Source: Metallyticus violacea (lineage: Eukaryota; Arthropoda; Insecta; Mantodea; Metallyticidae). From it: a DNA stretch of 64,000 nucleotides. The notes beneath the pieces were generated by a model that saw only the letters and a list, made by a program, of their open reading frames with translations, did not search any database and was not told the origin of the DNA. This document shows, piece by piece, positions 1-9,412 of the stretch (its first letter is position 1; every line of letters starts with the position of its first letter). The stretch is taken from assembly GCA_030762175.1 (NCBI GenBank), contig JAUJEO010000021.1:124001-188000 (forward strand). Reading direction: 5' to 3'. The position numbers and the translations under genes were made by a program.

Positions 1-139
1 CTCTTTCATTATACTAGTTTGATAGCCTCAGACAAGCATATTATGCGCAAAGAATCTCGAAAAGAAAAAAATTTTTTTTCGAAGTTTGGAAACTTCCTTA
101 GAATCACTTTTTTTCCATTCTTATTTGAGATAACTTGTT
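1..139 (+). repeat. Reference satellite monomer (cctt/ccattc class)
   Basis: This is the first complete monomer, used here for coordinates. In order it shows actagt near 13-18, gatagcctcag at 21-31, tgcgca at 44-49, an A4-G-A7 run then T8 at about 60-79, the dyad region at 80-97 and a T7 run at 108-114. It belongs to the class with cttcctt and ccattc: relative to the other class it has G to C at the last dyad base (97) and a G to A change in ccgttc, so two CpG dinucleotides are lost. Monomers of this class often precede one that reads atacttg and gatagccttag instead of atactag and gatagcctcag. Confidence 0.95.
65..79. other. A7T8 tract (example copy)
   Basis: A run of seven A followed directly by eight T is present in nearly every monomer, preceded by A4-G and followed by cg. 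Across copies the tract varies: A7T7, A8T7, A6T9, an interrupted tttatttcg form (for example 4,227, 17,800, 23,747), a tttttaattcg form (30,576 and 43,409) and an all-A form lacking the G (near 33,600, 36,495, 39,250, 41,880, 47,675, 62,575). A(n)T(n) tracts are known to be stiff or curved and to disfavour nucleosomes. Some length differences could be homopolymer base-calling errors, though many are shared between duplicated copies and so look real. Confidence 0.85.
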
Positions 140-219
140 CTCTTTCATTATACTAGTTTGATAGCCTCAGAAAAGCATAGGTATGCGCAAAGAATCTCGA
201 AAAGAAAAAAATTTTTTTT

Positions 220-237
220 CGAAGTTTGGAAACTTCG
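220..237. other. 18-bp dyad in the monomer (example copy)
   Basis: The sequence cgaagtttggaaacttcg is a perfect inverted repeat: 8-bp arms cgaagttt and aaacttcg around a central gg. It occurs at the same place in every monomer of the cgtt class. In the cctt class the terminal g is c, so the outermost pair is lost. Other variants are cgaagattggaaacctcg with two mismatched pairs (for example near 5,890, 7,280, 9,770, 10,603), cgaactttggaaacttcc at 1,040-1,057, and a paired-change form at 9,909-9,926. It could be a protein-binding dyad or a cruciform seed. A function is not shown by the sequence. Confidence 0.9.
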
Positions 238-249
238 TTAGAATCACTT
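233..249 (+). other. CENP-B box-like motif (example copy)
   Basis: The 17 bases cttcgttagaatcactt match the mammalian CENP-B box, as I recall it (YTTCGTTGGAARCGGGA), at 11 of 17 positions. Of the nine positions regarded as essential (TTCG, A, CGGG), TTCG, A and C are present and the GGG is not. The motif sits in every cgtt-class monomer at monomer positions 93-109 and overlaps the right arm of the dyad. In cctt-class monomers the core reads ttcc, so TTCG is destroyed. Binding by CENP-B or a related pogo-derived protein is inference. An incomplete match in one frequently repeated monomer could be chance. Confidence 0.4.
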
Positions 250-418
250 TTTTTCCGTTCTTATTTGAGATACGTGGTTCTCTTTCATTATACTAGTTTG
301 ATAGCCTCAGACAAGCATATTATGCGCAAAGAATCTCGAAAAGAAAAAAATTTTTTTTCGAAGTTTGGAAACTTCCTTAGAATAACTTTTATTCCATTCT
401 TATTTGAGATAACTTGTT

Positions 419-545
419 CTCTTTAATTATACTTGTTTGATAGCCTTAGACAAGCATATTATGCGCAAAGAAAAAAATTTTTTTTTGAAGTTTGGAAACT
501 TCGTTAGAATCACTTTTTTTCCGTTCTTATTTCAGATAACTTGTT
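419..545 (+). repeat. 127-bp short monomer (example copy)
   Basis: Here tgcgcaaag runs directly into A7, so the 12 bases that normally hold aatctcgaaaag are missing, and the following c is t, giving T9 then gaag. The deleted segment lies between two copies of aaagaa, as expected for slippage between direct repeats. The same short form recurs near 5,030, 7,945, 12,650, 15,975, 22,900, 30,830, 32,350, 33,730, 35,240, 37,180, 37,995, 40,635, 42,560, 43,670, 45,185, 46,145, 48,620, 50,290, 51,805, 53,185, 54,840, 56,500, 58,150, 59,525, 61,040 and 63,400. One origin followed by spread in blocks is the simplest reading. Confidence 0.92.
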
Positions 546-1655
546 CTCTTTCATTATACTAGTTTGATAACCTTAGACAAGCATATTATGCGCAAAGAAT
601 CTCGAAAAGAAAAAAATTTTTTTTGAAGTTTGGAAACTTCGTTAGAATCACTTTTTTTCCGTTCTTATTTGAGATAACTGGTTCTCTTTCATTATACTTG
701 TTTGATAGCCTTAGACAAGCACATTATGCGAAAAGAATCTCGAAAAGAAAAAAATTTTTTTTCGAAGTTTGGAAACTTCGTTAGAATTACTTTTTTTCCG
801 TTCTTATTTGAGATAACTGGTTCTCTTTCATTATACTAGTTTGATAGCCTTAGACAAGCATATTATGCGCAAAGAATCTCGAAAAGAAAAAAATTTTTTT
901 TCGAAGTTTGGAAACTTCGTTAGAATCACTTTTTTTCCGTTCTTATTTGAGATAACTGGTTCTCTTTCATTATACTAGTTTGATAGCCTCAGACAAGCAT
1001 ATTATGCGCAAAGAATCTCGAAAAGAAAAAATTTTTTTTCGAACTTTGGAAACTTCCTTAGAATCACTTTTTTTCCATTCTTATTTGAGATAACTTGTTC
1101 CCTTTCATTATACTTGTTTGATAGCCTTAGACAAGCATATTATGCGCAAAGAATCTCGAAAAGAAAAAAAATTTTTTTCGAAGTTTGGAAACTTCGTTAG
1201 AATCACTTTTTTTCCGTTCTTATTTAAGATTACTGGTTGTCTTTCATTATACTAGTTTGATAGCTTCAGACAAGCATATTATGCGCAAAGAATCTGGAAA
1301 AGAAAAAAATTTTTTTTCGAAGTTTGGAAACTTCCTTAGAATCACTTTTTTTCCATTCTTATTTGAGATAACTTATTCTCTTTCATTATACTAGTTTGAT
1401 AGCCTTAGACAAGCATATTATGCGCAAAGAATCTCGAAAAGAAAAAAATTTTTTTTCGAAGTTTGGAAACTTCCTTAGAATCACTTTTTTTCTGTTCTTA
1501 TTTGAGATAACTGGTTCTCTTTCATTATACTTGTTTGATAGCCTTAGACAAGCACATTATGCGCAAAGAATCTCGAAAAGAAAAAAATTTTTTTTCGAAG
1601 TTTGGAAACTTCGTTAGAATTACTTTTTTTCCGTTCTTATTTGAGATAACTGGTT

Positions 1656-2627
1656 CTCTTTCATTATACTAGTTTGATAGCCTTAGACAAGCATATTATG
1701 CGCAAAGAATCTCGAAAAGAAAAAAATTTTTTTTCGAAGTTTGGAAACTTCGTTAGAATCACTTTTTTTCCGTTCTTATTTGAGATAACTGGTTCTCTTT
1801 CATTATACTAGTTTGATAGCCTCAGACAAGCATATTATGCGCAAAGAATCTCGAAAAGAAAAAAATTTTTTTCGAAGTTTGGAAACTTCCTTAGAATCAC
1901 TTTTTTTCCATTCTTATTTGAGATAACTTGTTCTCTTTCATTATACTTGTTTGATAGCCTTAGACAAGCATATTATGCGCAAAGAATCTCGAAAAGAAAA
2001 AAATTTTTTTTCGAAGTTTGGAAACTTCGTTAGAATCACTTTTTTTCCGTTCTTATTTAAGATTACTGGTTGTCTTTCATTATACTAGTTTGATAGCTTC
2101 AGACAAGCATATTATGTGCAAAGAATCTGGAAAAGAAAAAAATTTTTTTTCGAAGTTTGGAAACTTCCTTAGAATCACTTTTTTTCCATTCTTATTTGAG
2201 ATAACTTATTCTCTTTCATTATACTAGTTTGATAGCCTTAGACAAGCATATTATGCGCAAAGAATCTCGAAAAGAAAAAAATTTTTTTTCGAAGTTTGGA
2301 AACTTCCTTAGAATCACTTTTTTTCCATTCTTATTTGAGATAACTTGTTCTCTTTTATTATACTTGTTTGATAGCCTTAGACAAGCATATTATGCGCAAA
2401 GAATCTCGAAAAGAAAAAAATTTTTTTTCGAAGTTTGGAAACTTCGTTAGAATCACTTTTTTTCCGTTCTTATTTATGATTACTGGTTGTCTTTCATTAT
2501 ACTAGTTTGATAGCTTCAGACAAGCATATTATGCGCAAAGAATCTCGAAAAGAAAAAAATTTTTTTTCGAAGTTTGGAAACTTCGTTAGAATCACTTTTT
2601 TTCCGTTCTTATTTGAGATAACTGGTT
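1656..2627 (+). repeat. Seven-monomer unit (~970 bp), copy 1
   Basis: These seven monomers are repeated immediately downstream at 2,628. Markers in the same order are a T7 monomer near 1,865, the aagattactggttgtc end, ctggaaaag, ttattc, ctcttttatt and ttatgattactggttgtc. Differences I saw are tatgtgc near 2,115 here against tatgcgc in copy 2, and a two-base shorter A tract in the first monomer of copy 2. Confidence 0.85.
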
Positions 2628-3580
2628 CTCTTTCATTATACTAGTTTGATAGCCTTAGACAAGCATATTATGCGCAAAGAATCTCGAAAAAAAAAATTTT
2701 TTTTCGAAGTTTGGAAACTTCGTTAGAATCACTTTTTTTCCGTTCTTATTTGAGATAACTGGTTCTCTTTCATTATACTAGTTTGATAGCCTCAGACAAG
2801 CATATTATGCGCAAAGAATCTCGAAAAGAAAAAAATTTTTTTCGAAGTTTGGAAACTTCCTTAGAATCACTTTTTTTCCATTCTTATTTGAGATAACTTG
2901 TTCTCTTTCATTATACTTGTTTGATAGCCTTAGACAAGCATATTATGCGCAAAGAATCTCGAAAAGAAAAAAATTTTTTTTCGAAGTTTGGAAACTTCGT
3001 TAGAATCACTTTTTTTCCGTTCTTATTTAAGATTACTGGTTGTCTTTCATTATACTAGTTTGATAGCTTCAGACAAGCATATTATGCGCAAAGAATCTGG
3101 AAAAGAAAAAAATTTTTTTTCGAAGTTTGGAAACTTCCTTAGAATCACTTTTTTTCCATTCTTATTTGAGATAACTTATTCTCTTTCATTATACTAGTTT
3201 GATAGCCTTAGACAAGCATATTATGCGCAAAGAATCTCGAAAAGAAAAAAATTTTTTTTCGAAGTTTGGAAACTTCCTTAGAATCACTTTTTTTCCATTC
3301 TTATTTGAGATAACTTGTTCTCTTTTATTATACTTGTTTGATAGCCTTAGACAAGCATATTATGCGCAAAGAATCTCGAAAAGAAAAAAATTTTTTTTCG
3401 AAGTTTGGAAACTTCGTTAGAATCACTTTTTTTCCGTTCTTATTTATGATTACTGGTTGTCTTTCATTATACTAGTTTGATAGCTTCAGACAAGCATATT
3501 ATGCGCAAAGAATCTCGAAAAGAAAAAAATTTTTTTTCGAAGTTTGGAAACTTCGTTAGAATCACTTTTTTTCCGTTCTT
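2628..3580 (+). repeat. Seven-monomer unit (~970 bp), copy 2
   Basis: This copy follows copy 1 directly at offset 970-972 and is nearly identical to it. The match breaks near 3,583, where this copy reads ttttagataatttgtt and copy 1 reads ttgagataactggtt. The breakpoint therefore lies inside a monomer rather than at a monomer edge. Confidence 0.85.
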
Positions 3581-3597
3581 ATTTTAGATAATTTGTT

Positions 3598-4710
3598 CTC
3601 TTTCATTATACTAGTTTGATAGCCTTAGACAAGCATATTATGCGCAAAGAATCTCGAAAAGAAAAAAATTTTTTTTCGAAGTTTGGAAACTTCGTTAGAA
3701 TCACTTTTTTTCCGTTCTTATTTGAGATAACTGGTTCTCTTTCATTATACTTGTTTGATAGCCTTAGACAAGCACATTATGCGCAAAGAATCTCGAAAAG
3801 AAAAAAATTTTTTTTCGAAGTTTGGAAACTTCGTTAGAATCACTTTTTTTCCGTTCTTATTTAAGATTACTGGGTTCTCTTTCATTATACTAGTATGATA
3901 GCCTCAGACAAGCATATTATGCGCAAAGAATCTCGAAAAGAAAAAAATTTTTTTTCGAAGTTTGGAAACTTCGTTAGAATCACTTTTTTTCCGTTCTTAT
4001 TTAAGATTACTGGTTCTCTTTCATTATACTAGTTTGATAGCCTCAGACAAGCACATTATGCGCAAAGAATCTCGAAAAGAAAAAAATTTTTTTTCGAAGT
4101 TTGGAAACTTCGTTAGAATTACTTTTTTTCCGTTCTTATTTAAGATTACTGGTTCTCTTTCATTATACTAGTTTGATAGCCTCAGACAAGCATATTATGC
4201 GCAAAGAATCTCGAAAAGAAAAAAATTTTATTTCGAAGTTTGGAAACTTCGTTAGAATCACTTTTTTTCCGTTCTTATTTGAGATAACTGGTTCTCTTTC
4301 ATTATACTAGTTTGATAGCCTCAGACAAGCATATTATGCGCAAAGAATCTCGAAAAGAAAAAAATTTTTTTTCGAAGTTTGGAAACTTCGTTAGAATCAC
4401 TTTTTTTCCGTTCTTATTTTAGATAATTTGTTCTCTTTCATTATACTAGTTTGATAGCCTTAGACAAGCATATTATGCGCAATGAATCTCGAAAAGAAAA
4501 AAATTTTTTTTCGAAGTTTGGAAACTTCGTTAGAATCACTTTTTTTCCGTTCTTATTTCAGATTACTGGTTCTCTTTCATTATACTAGTTTGATAGCTTC
4601 AGACAAGCATATTATGCGCAAAGAATCTCGAAAAGAAAAAAATTTTATTTCGAAGTTTGGAAACTTCGTTAGAATCACTTTTTTTCCGTTCTTATTAGAC
4701 ATAACTGGTT
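3598..4710 (+). repeat. Linking segment of eight monomers, shared with ~18.6 kb
   Basis: Eight ordinary monomers lie between the 970-bp duplication and the second block A. The first part (3,598 to about 4,000) matches 18,560 onward at offset 14,962, including the rare tagtatgatag variant at 3,892 and 18,854. A tttatttcg monomer (near 4,227) and an aatgaatctcg variant (near 4,482) follow, then a second tttatttcg monomer ending attagacataactgg. The latter type reappears in the 12-mer unit of the right half. Nothing other than satellite is present. Confidence 0.75.
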
Positions 4711-5810
4711 CTCTTTCATTATACTAGTTTGATAGCCTCAGAAAAGCATAGGTATGCGCAAAGAATCTCGAAAAGAAAAAAATTTTTTTTCGAAGTTTGG
4801 AAACTTCGTTAGAATCACTTTTTTTCCGTTCTTATTTGAGATACGTGGTTCTCTTTCATTATACTAGTTTGATAGCCTCAGACAAGCATATTATGCGCAA
4901 AGAATCTCGAAAAGAAAAAAATTTTTTTTCGAAGTTTGGAAACTTCCTTAGAATAACTTTTATTCCATTCTTATTTGAGATAACTTGTTCTCTTTAATTA
5001 TACTTGTTTGATAGCCTTAGACAAGCATATTATGCGCAAAGAAAAAAATTTTTTTTTGAAGTTTGGAAACTTCGTTAGAATCACTTTTTTTCCGTTCTTA
5101 TTTCAGATAACTTGTTCTCTTTCATTATACTAGTTTGATAACCTTAGACAAGCATATTATGCGCAAAGAATCTCGAAAAGAAAAAAATTTTTTTTCGAAG
5201 TTTGGAAACTTCGTTAGAATCACTTTTTTTCCGTTCTTATTTGAGATAACTGGTTCTCTTTCATTATACTTGTTTGATAGCCTTAGACAAGCACATTATG
5301 CGCAAAGAATCTCGAAAAGAAAAAAATTTTTTTTCGAAGTTTGGAAACTTCGTTAGAATTACTTTTTTTCCGTTCTTATTTGAGATAACTGGTTCTCTTT
5401 CATTATACTAGTTTGATAGCCTTAGACAAGCATATTATGCGCAAAGAATCTCGAAAAGAAAAAAATTTTTTTTCGAAGTTTGGAAACTTCGTTAGAATCA
5501 CTTTTTTTCCGTTCTTATTTGAGATAACTGGTTCTCTTTCATTATACTAGTTTGATAGCCTCAGACAAGCATATTATGCGCAAAGAATCTCGAAAAGAAA
5601 AAAATTTTTTTCGAAGTTTGGAAACTTCCTTAGAATCACTTTTTTTCCATTCTTATTTGAGATAACTTGTTCTCTTTCATTATACTTGTTTGATAGCCTT
5701 AGACAAGCATATTATGCGCAAAGAATCTCGAAAAGAAAAAAATTTTTTTTCGAAGTTTGGAAACTTCGTTAGAATCACTTTTTTTCCGTTCTTATTTGAG
5801 ATAACTGGTT
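4711..5810 (+). repeat. Block A, copy 2
   Basis: The order aggtatgcgc, gatacgtgg, gaataacttttattcc, short monomer, gataacc, cacatt matches copy 1 at offset 4,571. It retains the c after T8 in the gataacc monomer that copy 1 has lost. It runs directly into block B. Confidence 0.8.
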
Positions 5811-7478
5811 CTCTTTCATTATACTAGTTTGATAGCCTTAGACAAGCATATTATGCGCAAAGAATCTCGAAAAGAAAAAAATTTTTTTTCGAAGATTGGA
5901 AACCTCGTTAGAATTACTTTTTTTCCGTTCTTATTTGAGATAACTGGTTCTCTTTCATTATACTAGTTTGATAGCCTCAGACAAGCATATTATGCGCAAA
6001 GAATCTCGAAAAGAAAAAAATTTTTTTTCGAAGTTTGGAAACTTCCTTAGAATCACTTTTTTTCCATTCTTATTTGAGATAACTTGTTCTCTTTCATTAT
6101 ACTAGTTTGATAGCCTCAGACAAGCATATTATGCGCAAAGAATCTCGAAAAGAAAAAAATTTTTTTCGAAGTTTGGAAACTTCGTTAGAATCCCCTTTTT
6201 TCCGTTCTTATTTAAGATAACTTATTCTCTTTCATTATACTAGTTTGATAGCGTTAGACAAGCATATTATGCGCAAAGAATCTCGAAAAGAAAAAAATTT
6301 TTTTTTCGAAGTTTGGAAACTTCGTTAGAATCACTTTTTTTCCGTTCTTATTTGAGATAACTGGTTCTCTTTCATTATACTAGTTTGATAGCCTCAGACA
6401 AGCATATTATGCGCAAAGATTCTCGAAAAGAAAAAAATTTTTTTCGAAGTTTGGAAACTTCGTTAGAATCACTTTTTTTCCGTTCTTATTTAAGATAACT
6501 TGTTCTCTTTCATTATACTTATTTGATAGCCTTAGACAAGCATATTATGCGCAAAGAATCTCGAAAAGAAAAAAATTTTTTTTCGAAGTTTGGAAACTTC
6601 GTTAGAATCACTTTTTTTCCGTTCTTATTTGAGATAACTGGTTCTCTTTCATTATACTAGTTTGATAGCCTCAGACAAGCATATTATGCGCAAAGAATAT
6701 CAAAAAGAAAAAAATTTTTTTTCGAAGTTTGGAAACTTCCTTAGAATCACTTTTTTTCCATTCTTATTTGTGATAACTTGTTCTCTTTCATTATACTTAT
6801 TTGATAGCCTTAGACAAGCATATTATGCGCAAAGAATCTCGAAAAGAAAAAAATTTTTTTTCGAAGTTTGGAAACTTCGTTAGAATCACTTTTTTTCCGT
6901 TCTTATTTAAGATTACTGGTTCTCTTTCATTATACTAGTTTGATAGCTTCAGACAAGCATATTATGCGCAAAGAATCTCGAAAAGAAAAAAATTTTTTTT
7001 CGAAGTTTGGAAACTTCGTTAGAATCACTTTTTTTCCGTTCTTATTTGAGATAACTTGTTCTCTTTCATTATACTAGTTTGATAGCCTTAGACAAGCATA
7101 TTATGCGCAAAGAATCTCGAAAAGAAAAAAATTTTTTTTCGAAGTTTGGAAATTTCGTTAGAATCACTTTTTTTCCGTTCTTATTTAAGATTACTGGTTC
7201 TCTTTCATTATACTAGTTTGATAGCCTCAGACAAGCATATTATGCGCAAAGAATCTCGAAAAGAAAAAAATTTTTTTTCGAAGATTGGAAACCTCGTTAG
7301 AATCACTTTTTTTCCGTTCTTATTTGAGATAACTGGTTCTCTTTCATTATACTAGTTTGATAGCCTTAGACAAGCATATTATGCGCAATGAATCTCTAAA
7401 AGAAAAAAATTTTTTTTCGAAGTTTGGAAACTTCGTTAGAATCACTTTTTTTCCGTTCTTATTTGAAGATAACTGGTT
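5811..7478 (+). repeat. Block B, copy 1
   Basis: Block B starts with a monomer carrying the disrupted dyad cgaagattggaaacctcg followed by ttagaattac. Then come a cctt monomer, a monomer with aatcccctttttt and aacttatt, one with gatagcgttag and T9, a T7 monomer, and a monomer with aatatcaaaaag and ttgtgataac (about 6,700). It ends with a monomer carrying ttgaagataac (near 7,463). The same order occurs at 10,524, 13,847 and 28,167 (offsets 4,713, 3,323 and about 14,153 between successive copies). Copy 1 has a private agattctcg near 6,418. Confidence 0.82.
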
Positions 7479-9412
7479 CTCTTTCATTATACTAGTTTGA
7501 TAGCCTCAGACAAGCATATTATGCGCAAAGAATCTCGAAAAGAAAAAAATTTTTTTTCGAAGTTTGGAAACTTCCTTAGAATCACTTTTTTTCCATTCTT
7601 ATTTGAGATAACTTGTTCTCTTTCATTATACTAGTTTGATAGCCTCAGAAAAGCATAGGTATGCGCAAAGAATCTCGAAAAGAAAAAAATTTTTTTTCGA
7701 AGTTTGGAAACTTCGTTAGAATCACTTTTTTTCCGTTCTTATTTGAGATACGTGGTTCTCTTTCATTATACTAGTTTGATAGCCTCAGACAAGCATATTA
7801 TGCGCAAAGAATCTCGAAAAGAAAAAAATTTTTTTTCGAAGTTTGGAAACTTCCTTAGAATAACTTTTATTCCATTCTTATTTGAGATAACTTGTTCTCT
7901 TTAATTATACTTGTTTGATAGCCTTAGACAAGCATATTATGCGCAAAGAAAAAAATTTTTTTTTGAAGTTTGGAAACTTCGTTAGAATCACTTTTTTTCC
8001 GTTCTTATTTTAGATAACTTGTTCTCTTTCATTATACTAGTTTGATAACCTTAGACAAGCATATTATGCGCAAAGAATCTCGAAAAGAAAAAAATTTTTT
8101 TTCGAAGTTTGGAAACTTCGTTAGAATCACTTTTTTTCCGTTCTTATTTGAGATAACTGGTTCTCTTTCATTATACTTGTTTGATAGCCTTAGACAAGCA
8201 CATTATGCGCAAAGAATCTCGAAAAGAAAAAAATTTTTTTTTGAAGTTTGGAAACTTCGTTAGAATTACTTTTTTTCCGTTCTTATTTGAGATAACTGGT
8301 TCTCTTTCATTATACTAGTTTGATAGCCTTAGACAAGCATATTATGCGCAAAGAATCTCGAAAAGAAAAAAATTTTTTTTCGAAGTTTGGAAACTTCGTT
8401 AGAATCACTTTTTTTCCGTTCTTATTTGAGATAACTGGTTCTCTTTCATTATACTAGTTTGATAGCCTCAGACAAGCATATTATGCGCAAAGAATCTCGA
8501 AAAGAAAAAATTTTTTTTCGAACTTTGGAAACTTCCTTAGAATCACTTTTTTTCCATTCTTATTTGAGATAACTTGTTCCCTTTCATTATACTTGTTTGA
8601 TAGCCTTAGACAAGCATATTATGCGCAAAGAATCTCGAAAAGAAAAAAAATTTTTTTCGAAGTTTGGAAACTTCGTTAGAATCACTTTTTTTCCGTTCTT
8701 ATTTAAGATTACTGGTTGTCTTTCATTATACTAGTTTGATAGCTTCAGACAAGCATATTATGCGCAAAGAATCTGGAAAAGAAAAAAATTTTTTTTCGAA
8801 GTTTGGAAACTTCCTTAGAATCACTTTTTTTCCATTCTTATTTGAGATAACTTATTCTCTTTCATTATACTAGTTTGATAGCCTTAGACAAGCATATTAT
8901 GCGCAAAGAATCTCGAAAAGAAAAAAATTTTTTTTCGAAGTTTGGAAACTTCCTTAGAATCACTTTTTTTCCATTCTTATTTGAGATAACTTGTTCTCTT
9001 TTATTATACTTGTTTGATAGCCTTAGAGAAGCATATTATGCGCAAAGAATCTCGAAAAGAAAAAAATTTTTTTTCGAAGTTTGGAAACTTCGTTAGAATC
9101 ACTTTTTTTCCGTTCTTATTTATGATTACTGGTTGTCTTTCATTATACTAGTTTGATAGCTTCAGACAAGCATATTATGCGCAAAGAATCTCGAAAAGAA
9201 AAAAATTTTTTTTCGAAGTTTGGAAACTTCCTTAGAATCACTTTTTTTCCATTCTTATTTGAGATAACTTGTTCTCTTTCATTATACTTGTTTGATAGCC
9301 TTAGACAAGCATATTATGGTCAAAGAATCTCGAAAAGAAAAAAAATTTTTTTCGAAGTTTGGAAACTTCGTTAGAATCACTTTTTTTCCGTTCTTATTTC
9401 AGATAACTTGTT
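7479..9412 (+). repeat. Block A, copy 3, with a hybrid right end
   Basis: Bases 7,479 to about 8,960 match 1 to about 1,480 at offset 7,478-7,479. From about 8,960 the sequence instead follows the seven-monomer unit at 2,229 or 3,199 (ctcttttatt, ttatgattactggttgtc). Copies 1 and 4 of block A carry tctgttc and ctgg at that point, so this copy or the others are recombinant. The last monomer (about 9,274-9,412) has tatggtcaaag, a variant shared with about 20,960 and 26,910. Confidence 0.75.

Larger units (their letters stand above)
140..279 (+). repeat. 140-bp monomer variant with aggtatgcgc (cgtt/ccgttc class)
   Basis: This monomer reads cagaaaagcataggtatgcg where others read cagacaagcatattatgcg, making it one base longer. 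It carries the intact dyad (220-237) and cttcgtt with ccgttc. The aggtatgcgc marker recurs widely, for example near 4,750, 7,660, 12,370, 15,695, 20,680, 26,628, 30,540, 32,060, 34,955, 40,345, 48,350, 50,005, 52,762, 54,418, 56,070, 57,725, 61,997 and 63,110. It is usually followed by the gatacgtgg end and then the short monomer, so it tags one recurrent multi-monomer block. Confidence 0.9.
1..1655 (+). repeat. Block A, copy 1
   Basis: This group of about 12 monomers has a recognisable order: a cctt monomer, the aggtatgcgc monomer, a gatacgtgg monomer, a gaataacttttattcc monomer, the short monomer, a gataacc monomer, a cacatt monomer, then ordinary ones. The same order is found at 4,711 (offset 4,571), 7,479 (offset 7,478) and 15,515 (offset 15,514-15,515). 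Around 1,185-1,400 it includes ctggaaaag and ggttgtc variants that are also at 8,664 and 16,700. A one-base loss of the c after the T8 tract near 625 distinguishes this copy from the others. Confidence 0.8.

Noticed and set aside
1..60. Bacterial-type promoter words (ttgata, tatact) in each monomer
   Set aside because: These AT-rich words recur every 139 bp as part of the repeat, are not correctly spaced or oriented to any gene, and the locus appears eukaryotic.
65..79. A/T tract length differences taken as biological variation everywhere
   Set aside because: Some are shared across duplicated copies and are used above as markers. Isolated one-base differences in A7T8 or T7 runs could be base-calling errors, so I did not interpret them individually.
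220..256. Rho-independent terminator (dyad followed by a T run)
   Set aside because: The 8-bp dyad with a two-base centre cannot form a normal RNA hairpin loop at full stem length, the T7 run begins about ten bases after the stem, and it repeats in every monomer with no gene upstream.
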